A stretch of DNA of 34,648 nt, taken from positions 1 through 34,648 of the IMG/VR virus record IMGVR_UViG_3300042539_000614. The stretch is one strand, 5' to 3'. This DNA is from a virus. The notes below the pieces were generated by a model that saw only the letters and a program-made list of their open reading frames with translations, searched no databases and was not told the origin of the DNA. This document shows, piece by piece, positions 32,868-34,648 of this stretch (position 1 is the first letter of the stretch; each line of letters starts with the position of its first letter). A program made the translations under genes and the position numbers.

Positions 32868-33697
32868 CAGGCGCTGCAAAGCGTCTGACATCACAGGCCA
32901 TACCCAACGTCGCCGATGCACCCTCCGAGGCCACCACGGCCACGGATGACGGCAATTCGGGCAACGTGACGCAGTGGCATGACCTGACGTTCTACATCAT
33001 CACGCGCAAGGAAGACTTTAAGCTCCTGCCCGAGATGATCGCCAGCCTGCCGACGGGCGTAAATGTCAACATCGTTGAGACCATCCACGACCCAAAGGCC
33101 GACATCGAGGCTGCTGCGACAAGTACAAACGGCGCGATTCAGGACGGCCGCGACGTCAGGACGTGGGAGTGGCGATACCCGCGGTGGGACTTTGCATCGG
33201 CACGCAACGCGGCGCTAGCAACGTGCGATACGACGTGGGCGATGTGGATGGACTCCGACGATCGCATTCCTGCGATCTACCACAACGACATCATCGAGCT
33301 TGTCAAGGCCGACAACCCGGGCGTCGGTGGGTACATGATGGGGTGCGCTGGGTATCAGCCGCCATATGAAGCCGGTGCGCGTGGATCATACTACGCCGTA
33401 CCGCACTGCCGCCTGCATCGCGTCGACACGCGCATCACGTGGCGTGGATATGCACACGAACAGATCGACACGGCAATTCAAGACAGCGGGTACGCCATCG
33501 CTGAGTCTGCCGTCGTCGTCATGCACGTAGGCTATGTAACAGACACCAAAGCCCTCGCCGCCAAGATGGGCCGTAACGTCATGCTGCTATGCCGTCAGAT
33601 CTCTGAGGACAAAGAGTACATCCCCGCCTACTACCTCAATGCCCTCAAGGATAACCTCACTACTTATCTCCACATGAAGGAAAACATCAATGGCTAA
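32846..33697 (+). CDS. GT2-family glycosyltransferase (GT-A fold)
   Basis: The 283-residue product has the GT-A core of family 2. DFASARNAAL (115-124) is followed by MWMDSDDR with the metal- and nucleotide-sugar-binding Asp136-Ser-Asp138-Asp139, and later RLHRVDTRITWRG and AHEQ (203-206), the usual acceptor-site end. No membrane span is present, so it should act in the cytoplasm on a soluble acceptor with a nucleotide sugar. The GTG start overlaps the tail terminator by 22 bases, and the stop overlaps the tail-tube ATG by eight, so it is probably co-translated with the tube protein. Glycosylation of tube or capsid is the likely role. Confidence 0.85.
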   Translation: MGLHERLTGAAKRLTSQAIPNVADAPSEATTATDDGNSGNVTQWHDLTFYIITRKEDFKLLPEMIASLPTGVNVNIVETIHDPKADIEAAATSTNGAIQDGRDVRTWEWRYPRWDFASARNAALATCDTTWAMWMDSDDRIPAIYHNDIIELVKADNPGVGGYMMGCAGYQPPYEAGARGSYYAVPHCRLHRVDTRITWRGYAHEQIDTAIQDSGYAIAESAVVVMHVGYVTDTKALAAKMGRNVMLLCRQISEDKEYIPAYYLNALKDNLTTYLHMKENING

Positions 33698-34253
33698 GAT
33701 AGTCGGCGGTGGTAGGCTTGTAAAGTTCTACACCGTAACCAACACAAGCGGCGGATGGGCCATCGGCGCAACGGCCGTGTTCGAGTGCAACGAACAGATC
33801 AACACGGACGTCGCATTCGACGACCAAGGCGTCGCCACCATCACGATCGAGCAGATTCAAGACGACGCCACATTCAACACGTTCATCGAGACCTACGGCC
33901 GCCCGACGGCTGGCAGCTCGGGAACGCCTGAAGACGTGACGTACGAGAACGGAGACCAGCTCCTCGGTGCTGCCAACACGGGAACGCCCCTGCTGGCCAT
34001 CATCAAGGGCGGCACGCAGACCGGTGGATCTACCAAGATCTTCGCATCGGTTGTCACCGTTGGCCGTTCGTCTGGCTCGTGGTCGCAGTCGGGCAACACG
34101 TACAACCGCCCGACGCTGACGGCCGTGTCGCAGCCCATCGAAGCGACGGTTGCAACGGTGGCATCGACGTACTTCTCGTCGTTCGCCGTCACGCCTGCCC
34201 AGCTGCTGCTGAACAACGCCGCACGCAAGTACGGAGCCGTGACCTACCAGTGA
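33690..34253 (+). CDS. Major tail (tube) protein
   Basis: The 187-residue product is Thr-, Gly- and Ala-rich with a beta-strand pattern, as in major tail proteins. It sits between tail-completion genes and the tail chaperones, where the tube gene is almost always found. It begins inside the end of the glycosyltransferase gene and ends in a GTGA overlap with the membrane protein gene. Many surface-type Ser/Thr/Asn loops (GGTQTGGSTK, RSSGSWSQSGNTYN) could carry sugars. Confidence 0.8.
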   Translation: MAKIVGGGRLVKFYTVTNTSGGWAIGATAVFECNEQINTDVAFDDQGVATITIEQIQDDATFNTFIETYGRPTAGSSGTPEDVTYENGDQLLGAANTGTPLLAIIKGGTQTGGSTKIFASVVTVGRSSGSWSQSGNTYNRPTLTAVSQPIEATVATVASTYFSSFAVTPAQLLLNNAARKYGAVTYQ

Positions 34254-34648
34254 TCGTCACGCTCACCATCGCAATCGCGATTTATGCGCTCAACGTCTGG
34301 CGTGGTGGTTCTGCCATCACGCCCGACGGGGCGTTTTACCTGGCATCGGGCAGGGGCGAAGCAACGCCCATGCCGTATGCCCTTCGTTACCTGCCGCAAG
34401 CTATTCGGAGTTTGGCAGGATGGCGAGCGATGCACGTAGGGTCTTACCTCGCCCTGATAGCAGCGACCTTCGCTGCCGTGCATCATGTGTCCGCTGCGCA
34501 CGCCACACCCGCAGCGTTGACCCTCGCCGTCCTGCCAAGCATCCGACAGTCTACGACGTGGCCCGTGCTGCTGGATATGCCGCACTGGGCGACGATCGCC
34601 GTGGCCGTAGCCCTCGCACAGGTCAACCCTGCGCTTGGCTTTGCAGTG
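34250..34648 (+). CDS. Polytopic membrane protein, GT-C-like (5' part; continues at 1-633)
   Basis: This frame starts at a GTG in a GTGA overlap with the tail-tube stop and runs off the end of the window; with the terminal repeat merged it continues to 633, giving 281 residues. The N-terminus has a membrane segment (residues 1-16), then a loop with TPDGAFYL (Asp26) followed by Arg-rich residues, then further spans. A membrane helix followed by an acidic residue and aromatic loop is the opening of GT-C transferases, which take sugar from a lipid carrier outside the membrane. At 281 residues it is short for that superfamily, so the assignment is tentative. Confidence 0.68.
   Translation, partial: MIVTLTIAIAIYALNVWRGGSAITPDGAFYLASGRGEATPMPYALRYLPQAIRSLAGWRAMHVGSYLALIAATFAAVHHVSAAHATPAALTLAVLPSIRQSTTWPVLLDMPHWATIAVAVALAQVNPALGFAV
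34463..34648. repeat. Terminal direct repeat, right copy (matches 1-186)
   Basis: Matches 1-186 except at four positions; see the left copy. Merging the two gives a circle of about 34,462 bases. Confidence 0.95.

Overview
The window is an almost complete tailed double-stranded DNA phage genome with a siphovirus plan: long non-contractile tail, HK97-type head. It is written as a linear contig but is very probably circularly permuted. The last 186 bases repeat the first 186 with four mismatches, and one reading frame runs across the join. Every gene I can support lies on the + strand. Genes are packed tightly, often with 4-base NTGA stop/start overlaps. I found no tRNA gene, CRISPR array, insertion sequence, integrase, phage-type repressor or DNA polymerase. 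The genome therefore looks lytic, or maintained outside the chromosome, and reliant on the host polymerase. The host is uncertain. The VirE-type primase-helicase and a TAnnTTTG-like promoter element hint at Bacteroidota or relatives, but many good Shine-Dalgarno sites (GGAG, AGGAG, GAGGT) argue against a typical Bacteroidota host.

Layout in circular order: (1) Head and packaging, about 16.9-27.1 kb: ParB-domain methyltransferase, small and large terminase, a second methyltransferase, metallophosphoesterase, portal fused to a MuF domain, prohead protease, HK97 capsid protein and a likely decoration protein. (2) Fibre/adhesin block, about 27.1-30.05 kb: small beta-rich proteins, two proteins sharing a fibre domain, a glycine-rich adhesin and a small chaperone-like protein. 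(3) Lysis, about 30.0-31.4 kb: tiny membrane protein, XhlA-like protein, holin-like protein, peptidoglycan hydrolase. (4) Head-tail joining and tail, 31.4 kb across the join to 8.57 kb: connector, gp10/gpG-like protein, terminator-like protein, GT2 glycosyltransferase, tail tube, polytopic membrane protein, tail chaperones with a probable frameshift, tape measure, tail-tip proteins and a possible receptor-binding protein, closed by a strong terminator. (5) Early/replication region, 8.6-16.9 kb: a run of very small genes, a Cas4/RecB-like nuclease, a VRR-NUC-like nuclease, an SSB-like protein, an AEP primase-VirE helicase, an iteron-rich origin-like region and a DnaA-domain-IV-like protein.

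Two parts stand out. The tail-tube gene is enclosed by a glycosyltransferase gene and a GT-C-like membrane protein gene, with overlaps on both sides, which suggests a dedicated glycosylation module. Next to the primase-helicase, nine copies of TACAACC surround an AT-rich tract, close to a stand-alone DnaA-like DNA-binding protein. This resembles a plasmid-style iteron origin carried by a phage.
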